This document shows, piece after piece, positions 57,154-64,000 of a DNA stretch of 64,000 nt (position 1 is the first letter of the stretch; each line of letters opens with the position of its first letter). The notes under the pieces are model-generated. The model was not told the origin of the DNA and did not search any database. It was given only the letters and a program-made list of their open reading frames with translations. Location: positions 1 through 64,000 of the forward strand of contig DASVQB010000063.1 in assembly GCA_036389295.1 (NCBI GenBank), given 5' to 3'. Position numbers and translations under genes: made by a program. Source of the DNA: AC-37 sp036389295 (GTDB lineage Bacteria > Actinomycetota > Thermoleophilia > Solirubrobacterales > Thermoleophilaceae).

Positions 57154-58851
57154 TCAGGTCGCCGCGACCGTGCGCGGCGGTCGGGTGCGGCCGTGCCGGC
57201 GGCGCGTCGACGGCGGTGCCTCGAGCAGCCGCAGGCTCCAGCAGGCGGCCGCGATCCACGCGGCCACGATCCCGGCGAGCAGCGAGTACGCGAGCGTCGT
57301 GAGCCAGGCCGGCCCGCCGCGCGACTCGCGCTGGAGCTGCTCGGTGTCCGAGGTCATCGCGCCCGCGCGCGCCACGGCGGGGGCTCCGGGCTTGCCGGTC
57401 AGCGGCTCGCGCGGCAGGAAGACGGGCAGCGCCATCAGGTGCGACCCGCGCGCGATCCGGACGAGCGACTTCCAGTTGCCGCCCACCGGCACCGGCCGGT
57501 CGGCCTCGAAGCGGCCGGGGCCGACCTCGCGGAAGCGCGCGATGCGGCGCGGCTCCGAGCGTCCCTGCCAGCTCAGGACCTCGAACCACTCGGCGCCGCG
57601 CGCCGAGCTGGGCGGGTCGACCGTCACCCGCACGTCCACCTGGCCGGGGCCGGCCGGCGTGGGCGCGATGGCCAGCGTCGTGCCGTCGCCGCCGCTGCGC
57701 GGCAGCGGGACCGCGAGCGCGACGAGCACGGCGGCTCCGGCGAGCCCGACCGCGAGCGGGCGGAGCCGCGGTGCCGGCTCCGAGCCGGGGTCGGCGAGCG
57801 CCTGCGCGACCCGGGCGCCGAGCACGGCGCCGCCGATCGCGGCGAGCAGGGAGAGGATCGCGGCCTCGGGGAGGAGCGACGCGGTCCACGGGTGCGGCAT
57901 CCAGACGTGGCTCCAGGCCCACTCGGCGGCGAGGCCCAGGGTGCCGACGCCGGCGCCGGCCAGCACCGCGAACCGGGCGCGCGAGCGCGGCGCGGCGAGC
58001 GCCGCGGCCTCGACCGCGAGCGCCTCCACGACGTACAGCGGGAAGTGGGGGGTGGTGAAGCCGGCGACGGGGCCGACGACGATCGCCAGCGCGCCGCGCA
58101 CGACGAAGAAGATCCCGAGCACCTTGACGGCGCCGCCGCGGCCGAGCAGCGAGCGGGCGCAGACCAGGCCGAGCCCGGCCGCGAACGCGATCAGGACCGG
58201 CTGGTAGAGGAGCTGGAACTGCGGCACGCCGAAGTCGAACTCGGCCTGGAAGGTCGAGAGGCCGATCAGGAGGCCGCCGGCGTTCCGGTACTGGCCGAGG
58301 CGCGCGCGGCGGGTCGGGTCGCCGAGCTCGGAGCCGTGGCGGAGCAGCATCCAGAGGCCGAGCGTGGCGAAGCTCGCGCCGCCGATCATGAAGAGGTGGG
58401 TCGGTCCCCAGAGGGTCACGTCCTCGCCGAACAGCGCGTGCCAGCCGGCGTCGAGCGGGAAGCCGAGCAGGGCGATCGAGCCGCACAGGAGGACCAGCAC
58501 CGCGCCGGGCGCGAGCGACAGGCCGAGGACCGACCGCTCGCCGCGGGCGCGGGGGCCGCGCATCAGCCCGTGCAGTACGGCGGCCGCGACGAGGCCGTTC
58601 AGGCCGCCGACGATCAGCAGGTGGGGGACGGTCAGGACGCCCTCGTCGCGCCCGTGGTCGACGTGGTAGCCGATGTCCCAGTACATGCCGATCACGGCGA
58701 CGATCAGCGAGGCCGCCGCCGCGAGGATCGGCACGATGAACCGCGCCGGGACGCCCGACTGGCGCTCGGCGAGGCGAAGGACGGGGCTCCGCGTCGCTGC
58801 CGCCGTGCGGCTCGGCGCCGGCGCGGTCGCGGTCTGGCTCGGGGTCGTCAC
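57154..58851 (-). CDS. Large polytopic membrane protein with C-terminal extracellular domain, function unknown
   Basis: 565 residues from GTG 58851, which has GGAGG five bases upstream. About ten helices (40-400): IVPILAAAASLIVAVIGMYW, then DIGYHVDHGRDEGVLTVPHL with several His/Asp at the membrane edge, and HALFGEDVTLWGPTHLFMIG. The C-terminal 150 residues carry a beta-rich domain (VDVRVTVDPPSSARGAEWFE, FREVGPGRFEADRPVPVGGN) and a last helix. The His-rich edges recall metal or heme proteins, unproved. The gene is divergent from tetR across a shared operator, so it is the likely target of that regulator. Confidence 0.75.
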   Translation of the reverse strand: MTTPSQTATAPAPSRTAAATRSPVLRLAERQSGVPARFIVPILAAAASLIVAVIGMYWDIGYHVDHGRDEGVLTVPHLLIVGGLNGLVAAAVLHGLMRGPRARGERSVLGLSLAPGAVLVLLCGSIALLGFPLDAGWHALFGEDVTLWGPTHLFMIGGASFATLGLWMLLRHGSELGDPTRRARLGQYRNAGGLLIGLSTFQAEFDFGVPQFQLLYQPVLIAFAAGLGLVCARSLLGRGGAVKVLGIFFVVRGALAIVVGPVAGFTTPHFPLYVVEALAVEAAALAAPRSRARFAVLAGAGVGTLGLAAEWAWSHVWMPHPWTASLLPEAAILSLLAAIGGAVLGARVAQALADPGSEPAPRLRPLAVGLAGAAVLVALAVPLPRSGGDGTTLAIAPTPAGPGQVDVRVTVDPPSSARGAEWFEVLSWQGRSEPRRIARFREVGPGRFEADRPVPVGGNWKSLVRIARGSHLMALPVFLPREPLTGKPGAPAVARAGAMTSDTEQLQRESRGGPAWLTTLAYSLLAGIVAAWIAAACWSLRLLEAPPSTRRRHGRTRPPRTVAAT

Positions 58852-58892
58852 CATCTCCTCCACTCGTTCTAGAATGCCCGTGTCGGGTACTA

Positions 58893-58906
58893 ACTAACCG
58901 GTTAGT
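58893..58906. promoter_or_regulatory. Palindromic TetR-type operator
   Basis: ACTAACCGGTTAGT is a perfect 14-base palindrome, extendable to TAACTAACCGGTTAGTCA with two mismatches. It lies between the divergent membrane-protein (start 58851) and tetR (start about 58910) genes, where a TetR dimer could repress both. AT content is high relative to the genome. Confidence 0.75.
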
Positions 58907-58909
58907 CAG

Positions 58910-59644
58910 TTGAGGAACGTGAGGTCCACCACAGAGACGGGCGGGCAGCCGCGCCGCGGTGCGGGGTCGCGCGCCGGCGGGCCGCCGCGCCAGGGCGCCA
59001 AGCCGCGCGCGGACGGCGGGCAGCGCGTCGCCCGCCGCCGCCTCACCTCCGCGGAGCGGCGCGCGGCGATCCTCGAGGCGGCGCTGGAGGTATTCGCCGC
59101 CCGCGGCTACCACGCGGCGTCGATCGACGAGATCGCGCACGCGGCCGGCGTCTCGAAGGCGCTGATCTACGAGCACTTCCCGTCCAAGCGCGACCTCCAC
59201 TTCGCCCTGCTCGAGAGCCACGTCGGCGAGCTGTTCGGGCGGCTCGCCGAGAGCGCCGCCACGTCCGAGCCCGGCGAGGTCCGGCTCCGCGCGGGCGTCG
59301 AGGCCTTCCTCGCGTTCGTCGAGGGTCGCCGGGAGGCGTTCCGGATGCTGTTCCGCGACGCCGTCGAGCCCGACGTGGCGGACGCCATGCGCCGCGTGCA
59401 GCAGCAGGCCGCCGCCGCGGTCGCGGGCCTGATCGCGTCGGAGCCGCGCGAGCGGCCCGAGGGCGAGTCGGACGAGGAGGCGATCGCGATGCTCGCCCAG
59501 CTCCTGACGGGCGCCGTCCAGTCGCTCGCGATCTGGTGGGACGACCACCGCGACGTGCCGCGCGAGCTGCTGGTGGACCGCGTGATGGACTTCGCCTGGC
59601 TCGGCTTCGAGCGCCTGCGCGCGGGCGAGCGCTTCGCGCGGTAG
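58910..59644 (+). CDS. TetR-family transcriptional regulator
   Basis: 244 residues from TTG 58910 (GTG 58919 is an alternative). A 45-residue basic, disordered tail precedes the helix-turn-helix: RRAAILEAALEVFAARGYHA, then SIDEIAHAAGVSKALIYEHF and PSKRDLHFALLESH. The C-terminal domain (EGRREAFRMLFRDAVEPDVA) resembles AcrR/FadR-like ligand domains. The adjacent operator overlaps its own 5' region, so autorepression is likely. The following flavin oxidoreductase may be part of the same regulon; ligand unknown. Confidence 0.92.
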   Translation: MRNVRSTTETGGQPRRGAGSRAGGPPRQGAKPRADGGQRVARRRLTSAERRAAILEAALEVFAARGYHAASIDEIAHAAGVSKALIYEHFPSKRDLHFALLESHVGELFGRLAESAATSEPGEVRLRAGVEAFLAFVEGRREAFRMLFRDAVEPDVADAMRRVQQQAAAAVAGLIASEPRERPEGESDEEAIAMLAQLLTGAVQSLAIWWDDHRDVPRELLVDRVMDFAWLGFERLRAGERFAR

Positions 59645-59656
59645 CGTGGTCGCGCG

Positions 59657-61411
59657 ATGAGGTTCGGGCTGTTCTACGAGCACCAGCAGCCGCGGCCCTG
59701 GGAGGACGGCTCGACCGAGCGGCTCCTGACCGACGCGCTCGAGCAGGTGGAGCTGGCCGACCGGCACGGGATCGACTGCGTCTGGGAGGTCGAGCACCAC
59801 TTCCTCGAGGAGTACTCGCACTCGAGCGCGCCCGAGGTGTTCCTCGCCGCGGCCAGCCAGCGGACCGAGCGGATCCGGCTCGGTCACGGCATCGTGCAGC
59901 TCCCGCCCGCCTTCAACCACCCGGCGCGGATCGCGGAGCGGGCAGCCACGCTCGACCTGATCTCAGGCGGCCGGGTCGAGCTCGGCACCGGCGAGGCGAC
60001 CTCCCAGGCCGAGCTCGGCGGCTTCGGCGTGGACCGCGACTCGAAGCGCGCGCAGTGGGAGGAGTCGCTCGGCGCCATCGCGCGGATGTTCGTCGAGGAG
60101 CCGTTCGCCGGCATCCAGGGCGAGTACGTCCAGATGCCGCCGCGCAACGTGATGCCGAAGCCGAAGCAGCGGCCGCACCCGCCGCTGTGGGTCGCGTGCA
60201 GCCGCCGCGACACGATCCTGATGGCCGCGCGAAAGGGGATCGGCGCGCTCACTTTCTCGTTCGTCGAGCCCGAGGACGCGGCCGAGTGGGTGGACGAGTA
60301 CTACGCGCTGATCGCGTCGGAGGAGTGCGTGCCGGCGGGCTTCGCCGTGAACCCGAACTTCGCGGTCGTGCTGCCGCTGATGGTCCACGAGGACGAGGCG
60401 ACGGCGATCGAGCGCGGCATCGACGGCGCCCACTTCTTCGGCTACTCGCTCGCGCACTACTACGTGTTCGGCGAGCACGTGCCCGGACGCACGGACATCT
60501 GGGAGCAGTTCCAACGCGACCGCACCGAGAGGGGCTTCGCGCGCGAGATCGTCACGCCGGACGACGCCCCGCTCGGGGTCCGGCTGCTCCAGGAGGGCTT
60601 CGGCTCGCTGCGCGGCGCGATCGGCACGCCCGACCAGGTGGTCGAGCTGTGCGAGCGCTACGAGCGCGCCGGCGTCGACCAGGTCATCTTCGTGCTCCAG
60701 GCCGGCCGCAACCGCCACGAGCACGTCTGCGAGTCGATCGAGCTGTTCGGCGAGCGGGTCGTCCCGCGCTTCGCGGAGCGGGCCGACGAGCGCGAGGCGG
60801 AGAAGCGCGAGCGGCTGGCGGAGGCGTGCGAGCGCGCGCTGGCCCGTCGCGAGCCGCCGCGGACCGCGCCGGACGACTACGTGATCACGCCGCAGTCGGA
60901 GCCCACGCCCGCCACGGCGATGCGCGCCTCCTCGCGCGGGCGCGGCTCGTCCGGGCGGAGCGGCAACGGCGGAGGCGGCGGGCTCGCCGACCGGCTCGGG
61001 AAGCTCGGCGAGGCGGCGTTCGCGTCGTTCGTGCGCGGCCGCAGCGACGACCAGCTCGACAGGCTGATCGGCTCCGACGCCGCCCTGCGGGTCGTGTTCG
61101 CCGGCATGGAGCGGGCGTTCGTGCCGGACCGCGCCGACGGCTTCAGCGGCGCGATCCAGTACGAGATCGAGTCCGGGCGGGGCACGCGGACGTGGCACGT
61201 CGCGATCGACGACGGCCGCGCGCGGGCGGTCGCCGGGCCCGCGACGGAGCCGACCGTCACGCTCCACGCGCGCGCCCCCGTGTTCGCCCGGCTGGTGGCG
61301 CGCGAGCTGAACCCGGGCAAGGCGCTGCTGGACGGCGACCTGACCGTCTCCGGGGACTTCGACGTCGCCGCGCGGATCGGCGAGATGTTCGGCGAGCCGT
61401 CGTCGTTCTGA
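59657..61411 (+). CDS. LLM-class flavin-dependent oxidoreductase fused to an SCP2 sterol-carrier domain
   Basis: 584 residues. N-terminal luciferase-like TIM barrel (1-375): RFGLFYEHQQPRPWEDGST, CVWEVEHHFLEEYSHSSAPE, VQLPPAFNHPARIAERAATL with GGRVELGTGEATSQ and PLWVACSRRDTILMAARKGI. A charged helical linker and Ser/Gly-rich tether (385-450) lead to an SCP2 domain (about 455-580): GFSGAIQYEIESGRGTRTWH and NPGKALLDGDLTVSGDFDVA. Flavin monooxygenation of a lipid or steroid-like substrate held by SCP2 is a reasonable inference. Follows tetR by 12 bases; TAGCGT at 59642-59647 is a possible -10. Confidence 0.9.
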   Translation: MRFGLFYEHQQPRPWEDGSTERLLTDALEQVELADRHGIDCVWEVEHHFLEEYSHSSAPEVFLAAASQRTERIRLGHGIVQLPPAFNHPARIAERAATLDLISGGRVELGTGEATSQAELGGFGVDRDSKRAQWEESLGAIARMFVEEPFAGIQGEYVQMPPRNVMPKPKQRPHPPLWVACSRRDTILMAARKGIGALTFSFVEPEDAAEWVDEYYALIASEECVPAGFAVNPNFAVVLPLMVHEDEATAIERGIDGAHFFGYSLAHYYVFGEHVPGRTDIWEQFQRDRTERGFAREIVTPDDAPLGVRLLQEGFGSLRGAIGTPDQVVELCERYERAGVDQVIFVLQAGRNRHEHVCESIELFGERVVPRFAERADEREAEKRERLAEACERALARREPPRTAPDDYVITPQSEPTPATAMRASSRGRGSSGRSGNGGGGGLADRLGKLGEAAFASFVRGRSDDQLDRLIGSDAALRVVFAGMERAFVPDRADGFSGAIQYEIESGRGTRTWHVAIDDGRARAVAGPATEPTVTLHARAPVFARLVARELNPGKALLDGDLTVSGDFDVAARIGEMFGEPSSF

Positions 61412-61422
61412 CGCGCCGGACG

Positions 61423-61451
61423 TTGCGCCGCGGCGCGAGCGGCGGTACGGT
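61423..61451 (+). promoter_or_regulatory. Promoter TTGCGC-17-TACGGT
   Basis: TTGCGC (61423-61428) and TACGGT (61446-61451) are 17 bases apart, ending seven bases before GTG 61459. This is one of the few start-proximal -10 boxes here that also has a -35-like hexamer. Confidence 0.5.
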
Positions 61452-61458
61452 CGTGGAC

Positions 61459-61713
61459 GTGACCCGAGACGAGGCCGAGCAGCGCGCGGCGACGCTCCAG
61501 GCGGAGGACCCGGAGCGCGACGCCTACCGGTTCGTCCCGCGCGAGTCCGAGGACGGCGTCTGGCACGTGGCGCGGGTCCGCGTGCCCGGCCCGCTGCGGC
61601 CGCCGACGCTCACGCCGACCGTCGGGGCGCGGCCGAGGCCGCCGCACGCGGACGACCCCCGCAGCGGGCACGAGCGGCGCGCGCCGGGGATGCCCGGCGG
61701 GCTGGTCGGCTGA
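61459..61713 (+). CDS. Small hypothetical protein
   Basis: 84 residues from GTG 61459 (GTG 61453 alternative). The N-terminal half TRDEAEQRAATLQAEDPERD then AYRFVPRESEDGVWHVARVR looks like a compact alpha-beta domain; the C-terminal half is Pro/Arg-rich (GARPRPPHADDPRSGHERRA) and disordered. No known family. It lies between the LLM-SCP2 gene and a convergent acyl-CoA dehydrogenase gene. Confidence 0.6.
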   Translation: MTRDEAEQRAATLQAEDPERDAYRFVPRESEDGVWHVARVRVPGPLRPPTLTPTVGARPRPPHADDPRSGHERRAPGMPGGLVG

Positions 61714-61719
61714 CGCGCC

Positions 61720-62895
61720 CTAGTACGAGCGCGGCAGGCCGAGCGAGTGCTCGGCCACGTAGTTGAGGATCATCTCCCGCGACACCGGCGCGGTCCGCAC
61801 GAGGCGGACTCCCCACCACAGGTCCGGCAGGCCGTACTCGTGCGTGAAGCCGTTGCCGCCGTGGGTCTGGATCGCGCGGTCGACGCAGTGGATGCCGGCC
61901 TCGGCCGCCGCGTACTTCGCCATGTTGCTGGCCTCGCCGGCGGGCGCGCCGGCGTCGTAGAGCGCAGCCGCCTTCTGCATCATCAGCCGCGCCAGCTCCA
62001 GCTCGATCTTCGCCTCGGCCAGCGGGTGCGAGATGCCCTGGTGGGCGCCGATCGGCACGTTCCAGACGACGCGCTCGCGCGCGTAGTCGGCGGCCAGCGC
62101 GAGCGCGCGGCGCGCGGCTCCGTTGCACACCGCGGCGCCCATGATCCGCTCCGGGTTGAGGCCGTCGAAGACCGCCTTCAGCCCGGCCGTCTCGCCTCCG
62201 ATGAGGCGGTCGCGCTCGACCTCGACGTCATCGAGGAACAGGAGCCACTGCTTGTCCGAGCTGGACGCGACCGTCTGCACCTCCTGGCGCTCGAGGCCGG
62301 GGGCGTCGGAGTCGACCAGCGCGATGATCGGCAGCCCGAGGCTCCCGTCCGGCTCGCGCATGCGGGCGACGACCAGGATCGCGTCGGCCTCCTCGACGCC
62401 CGATATGAACGTCTTCTGGCCGCGCAGGGCGTAGCCGCGGTCGGTCTTGACGGCGGCCGTCGCGAGGTTGTGCGAGTTCGAGCCGGCGTCGGGCTCGGTG
62501 ATCGCGAACGCGACCTTCGTGGTGCCGCGCCCGATGCCGCGGAGCCAGCGCTCCTTCTGGTCCTCGGTGCCGTGGCGGACGAGGATGCTCCCGACGATCG
62601 CCGGCGAGACCACGATCAGGAGCAGGCCGCAGCCCGCCGCCGAGATCTCCTCGCCGACCGCCGCGAGCGCCGACATCCCGAGGCCGCCGCCGTCGTACTC
62701 CTCCGGGATGTTCACCCCGAGGTAGCCGTGGCTCGCGAGCTCGTCCCACAGCTCGGTCGGCGGCTCGCCCGCGGCGCGCTTGCGCCTCGCGTATTCGGGG
62801 CCGAACCGCGAGGAGATCCCGGCCACGGTCTCGCGCAGCATCGCCTCCTCCTGGGACGGCACGAGGGACAGGGCGGGGGCGGCGATCGTCGACAT
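61720..62895 (-). CDS. Acyl-CoA dehydrogenase
   Basis: 391 residues. FAD-dependent alpha,beta-desaturation of acyl-CoA. Signatures: YLGVNIPEEYDGGGLGMSAL near 58, VAFAITEPDAGSNSHNLATA near 128 (FAD/substrate loop), RGQKTFISGVEEADAILVVA near 158, and the C-terminal QTHGGNGFTHEYGLPDLWWG near 355. The catalytic base Glu is expected in this last region (THEYGLP), as in many ACAD subfamilies. It may process fatty or steroid-derived acyl-CoA together with the neighbouring SCP2 fusion, which is only positional inference. Confidence 0.94.
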   Translation of the reverse strand: MSTIAAPALSLVPSQEEAMLRETVAGISSRFGPEYARRKRAAGEPPTELWDELASHGYLGVNIPEEYDGGGLGMSALAAVGEEISAAGCGLLLIVVSPAIVGSILVRHGTEDQKERWLRGIGRGTTKVAFAITEPDAGSNSHNLATAAVKTDRGYALRGQKTFISGVEEADAILVVARMREPDGSLGLPIIALVDSDAPGLERQEVQTVASSSDKQWLLFLDDVEVERDRLIGGETAGLKAVFDGLNPERIMGAAVCNGAARRALALAADYARERVVWNVPIGAHQGISHPLAEAKIELELARLMMQKAAALYDAGAPAGEASNMAKYAAAEAGIHCVDRAIQTHGGNGFTHEYGLPDLWWGVRLVRTAPVSREMILNYVAEHSLGLPRSY

Positions 62896-62964
62896 GGGCG
62901 GGATCGTCCCACACGAGCCTCCCGTCCGGCTAGGCTGCCTGTTCCCCCCATGAGAGGAGTGAGC

Positions 62965-64000
62965 GTGCGCCGGTTCCCCTGCGTCCTCGCGACGGCCCTG
63001 GTCGCCGTCGCCGTCCTGCCCCCCGCCGCGATGGGGAAGGGCTTCACCTACGGCGTCACCGCGGGCGAGGTCACGTCGTCCTCGGCGATCGTCTGGACGC
63101 GGTCCGACAAGACGGGCAACGTCGTGCTGCGCCTGTCCGACGACAAGCGGTTCGGCGACGCCGACGACAAGGTCAAGACGCTCAAGGCGACCGCCGCGCG
63201 CGACAACACCGTGCAGACGAAGCTCACGAGGCTGCGCTCCGGGAAGCTCTACTACTACCGCTTCAACCGCGGCGGGAGCACGAGCTCCGTCGGCCGCTTC
63301 GAGACGGCCCCCGCCTCGAACCAGGCCCGCAACGTCACCTTCGCCCTGTCCGGCGACGCCGACGCGCTGCCGGCGCCCGGCATGACCTCGCCGTTCTGGG
63401 GGTCGTTCGACGTCTACAAGCGGATGGCCGCCGAGGGCAACGACTTCAACGTGAACATGGGCGACACGATCTACTCGGACACCGAGGTCTACTCGGCCTC
63501 CGGGCAGCCCGACCCGCCGCCGGCGCTCACGGTCGCCGAGAAGTGGGGCAAGTACAAGCTGAACCTCGCGATGAAGAACCTCCAGGCGCTCCGGAAGGCG
63601 ACCGGCCTGTACTCGCAGTGGGACGACCACGAGTTCATCAACGACTTCTCGAGGCCGGAGAACGGGTCGAGCGTCTACAAGAACGGCGTCCGCGCGTTCC
63701 GCGACTACTCGCCGGTCACGTACACCTCGAAGCTCGGCATCTACCGCAAGATGCGCTGGGGCAGGCACCTCGAGCTGTTCTTCCTCGACGAGCGCTCGTT
63801 CCGGGACGCCAAGGCGGACGACGCCTGCATCAACCCGGAGACCGGCCAGCCGGACTTCGCGCCGACAGCGCCGCAGAGCACCCGCAACACGTTCTCGGTG
63901 CTCGCTCCGTCGCTGGCGCAGCCGGTGTCGCAGCAGTGCCTCGACACGATCCGCAGCCAGGACCGGACGTTCCTCGGCAAGCCGCAGATCGTCCAGTTCC
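62965..64000 (+). CDS. PhoD-family alkaline phosphatase/phosphodiesterase, 5' part (cut by window end)
   Basis: 345 residues in frame to base 64000 with no stop. GTG 62965 has AGGAG five bases upstream; ATG 62950 is in frame but lacks this. Signal peptide RRFPCVLATALVAVAVLPPA, then a PhoD N-terminal fibronectin-like domain (GVTAGEVTSSSAIVWTR). The catalytic domain has NVNMGDTIYSD (metal Asp) near 165, YSQWDDHEFINDFSRPENG near 213 and LFFLDERSFRD near 270. Secreted Ca/Fe-dependent phosphatase for phosphodiesters. It is divergent from the acyl-CoA dehydrogenase gene. Confidence 0.9.
   Translation, partial: MRRFPCVLATALVAVAVLPPAAMGKGFTYGVTAGEVTSSSAIVWTRSDKTGNVVLRLSDDKRFGDADDKVKTLKATAARDNTVQTKLTRLRSGKLYYYRFNRGGSTSSVGRFETAPASNQARNVTFALSGDADALPAPGMTSPFWGSFDVYKRMAAEGNDFNVNMGDTIYSDTEVYSASGQPDPPPALTVAEKWGKYKLNLAMKNLQALRKATGLYSQWDDHEFINDFSRPENGSSVYKNGVRAFRDYSPVTYTSKLGIYRKMRWGRHLELFFLDERSFRDAKADDACINPETGQPDFAPTAPQSTRNTFSVLAPSLAQPVSQQCLDTIRSQDRTFLGKPQIVQF

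Overview
The window is about 64 kb of very GC-rich, densely packed bacterial chromosome. Overlapping starts and stops (ATGA, GTGA), frequent GTG starts, a Rieske/cytochrome b operon feeding on menaquinone, a Tat system and the order rpsF-ssb-rpsR-rplI-dnaB-purA all fit a deep-branching, aerobic actinobacterium. Thermoleophilia/Solirubrobacterales is my best guess, from gene content and style only; no 16S rRNA gene is present. There is no prophage, integron, insertion sequence or CRISPR array. The content is mostly core metabolism plus envelope and stress functions.

Layout. 1-8.2 kb: the start of an aminotransferase, a DUF4126 membrane protein, a phosphodiesterase-like enzyme, GtrA and a membrane glycosyltransferase, then (minus strand) a carboxymuconolactone decarboxylase-like protein with a YmdB phosphoesterase, and an ABC exporter pair. 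8.2-12.1 kb: a tetrapyrrole operon hemB / fused siroheme decarboxylase (AhbA-AhbB like) / hemL / unknown. 12.3-16.3 kb: a three-gene quinol:cytochrome c reductase of the Bacillus layout (Rieske, cytochrome b, subunit IV fused to cytochrome c), followed by menG and a polyprenyl diphosphate synthase for menaquinone. 16.3-19.8 kb: a CDF-like transporter, a zinc-ribbon protein, tatA, tatC, a repeat-type membrane protein and a STAS anti-anti-sigma factor. 19.8-23.4 kb: tRNA-Lys(CTT), dinB with an SOS box on its start, a degenerate GGDEF protein and a class IV aminotransferase. 23.4-26.2 kb: wecB, a beta-helix acetyltransferase and a membrane protein. 26.2-32.3 kb (minus): purA, dnaB with a 422-residue intein, rplI, rpsR, ssb and rpsF.

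33.2-40.7 kb is a seven-gene minus-strand directon: response regulator, histidine kinase, HtrA lipoprotein protease, inositol-phosphatase-like enzyme, anti-sigma kinase, trehalose glycosyltransferase and OtsA. It reads as an envelope/osmotic stress unit. 40.7-48.9 kb holds an M28-like protein lacking expected metal ligands, a FlgM-like protein overlapping thiL, a mannosyltransferase-like protein, a class A penicillin-binding protein, a mechanosensitive channel and a HAD hydrolase. 48.9-55.1 kb holds a CPBP protease, a second ABC exporter, an L,D-transpeptidase, a frameshifted patatin gene and pyrE, closed by a large bidirectional hairpin. 55.1-64 kb holds an Rv1264-like adenylate cyclase with its alpha/beta hydrolase partner, a large membrane protein divergent from a TetR regulator with a palindromic operator between them, an LLM-flavin oxidoreductase fused to an SCP2 domain, an acyl-CoA dehydrogenase and a PhoD-type phosphatase cut by the window end.

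The most unusual items are the fused siroheme decarboxylase inside a hemB-hemL operon; a dnaB intein whose endonuclease has lost a catalytic residue; several genes whose only sensible start is CTG or ATA, mostly overlapping the upstream stop codon; and a recurring TAnnnT box 6-9 nt before start codons that points to leaderless transcripts.
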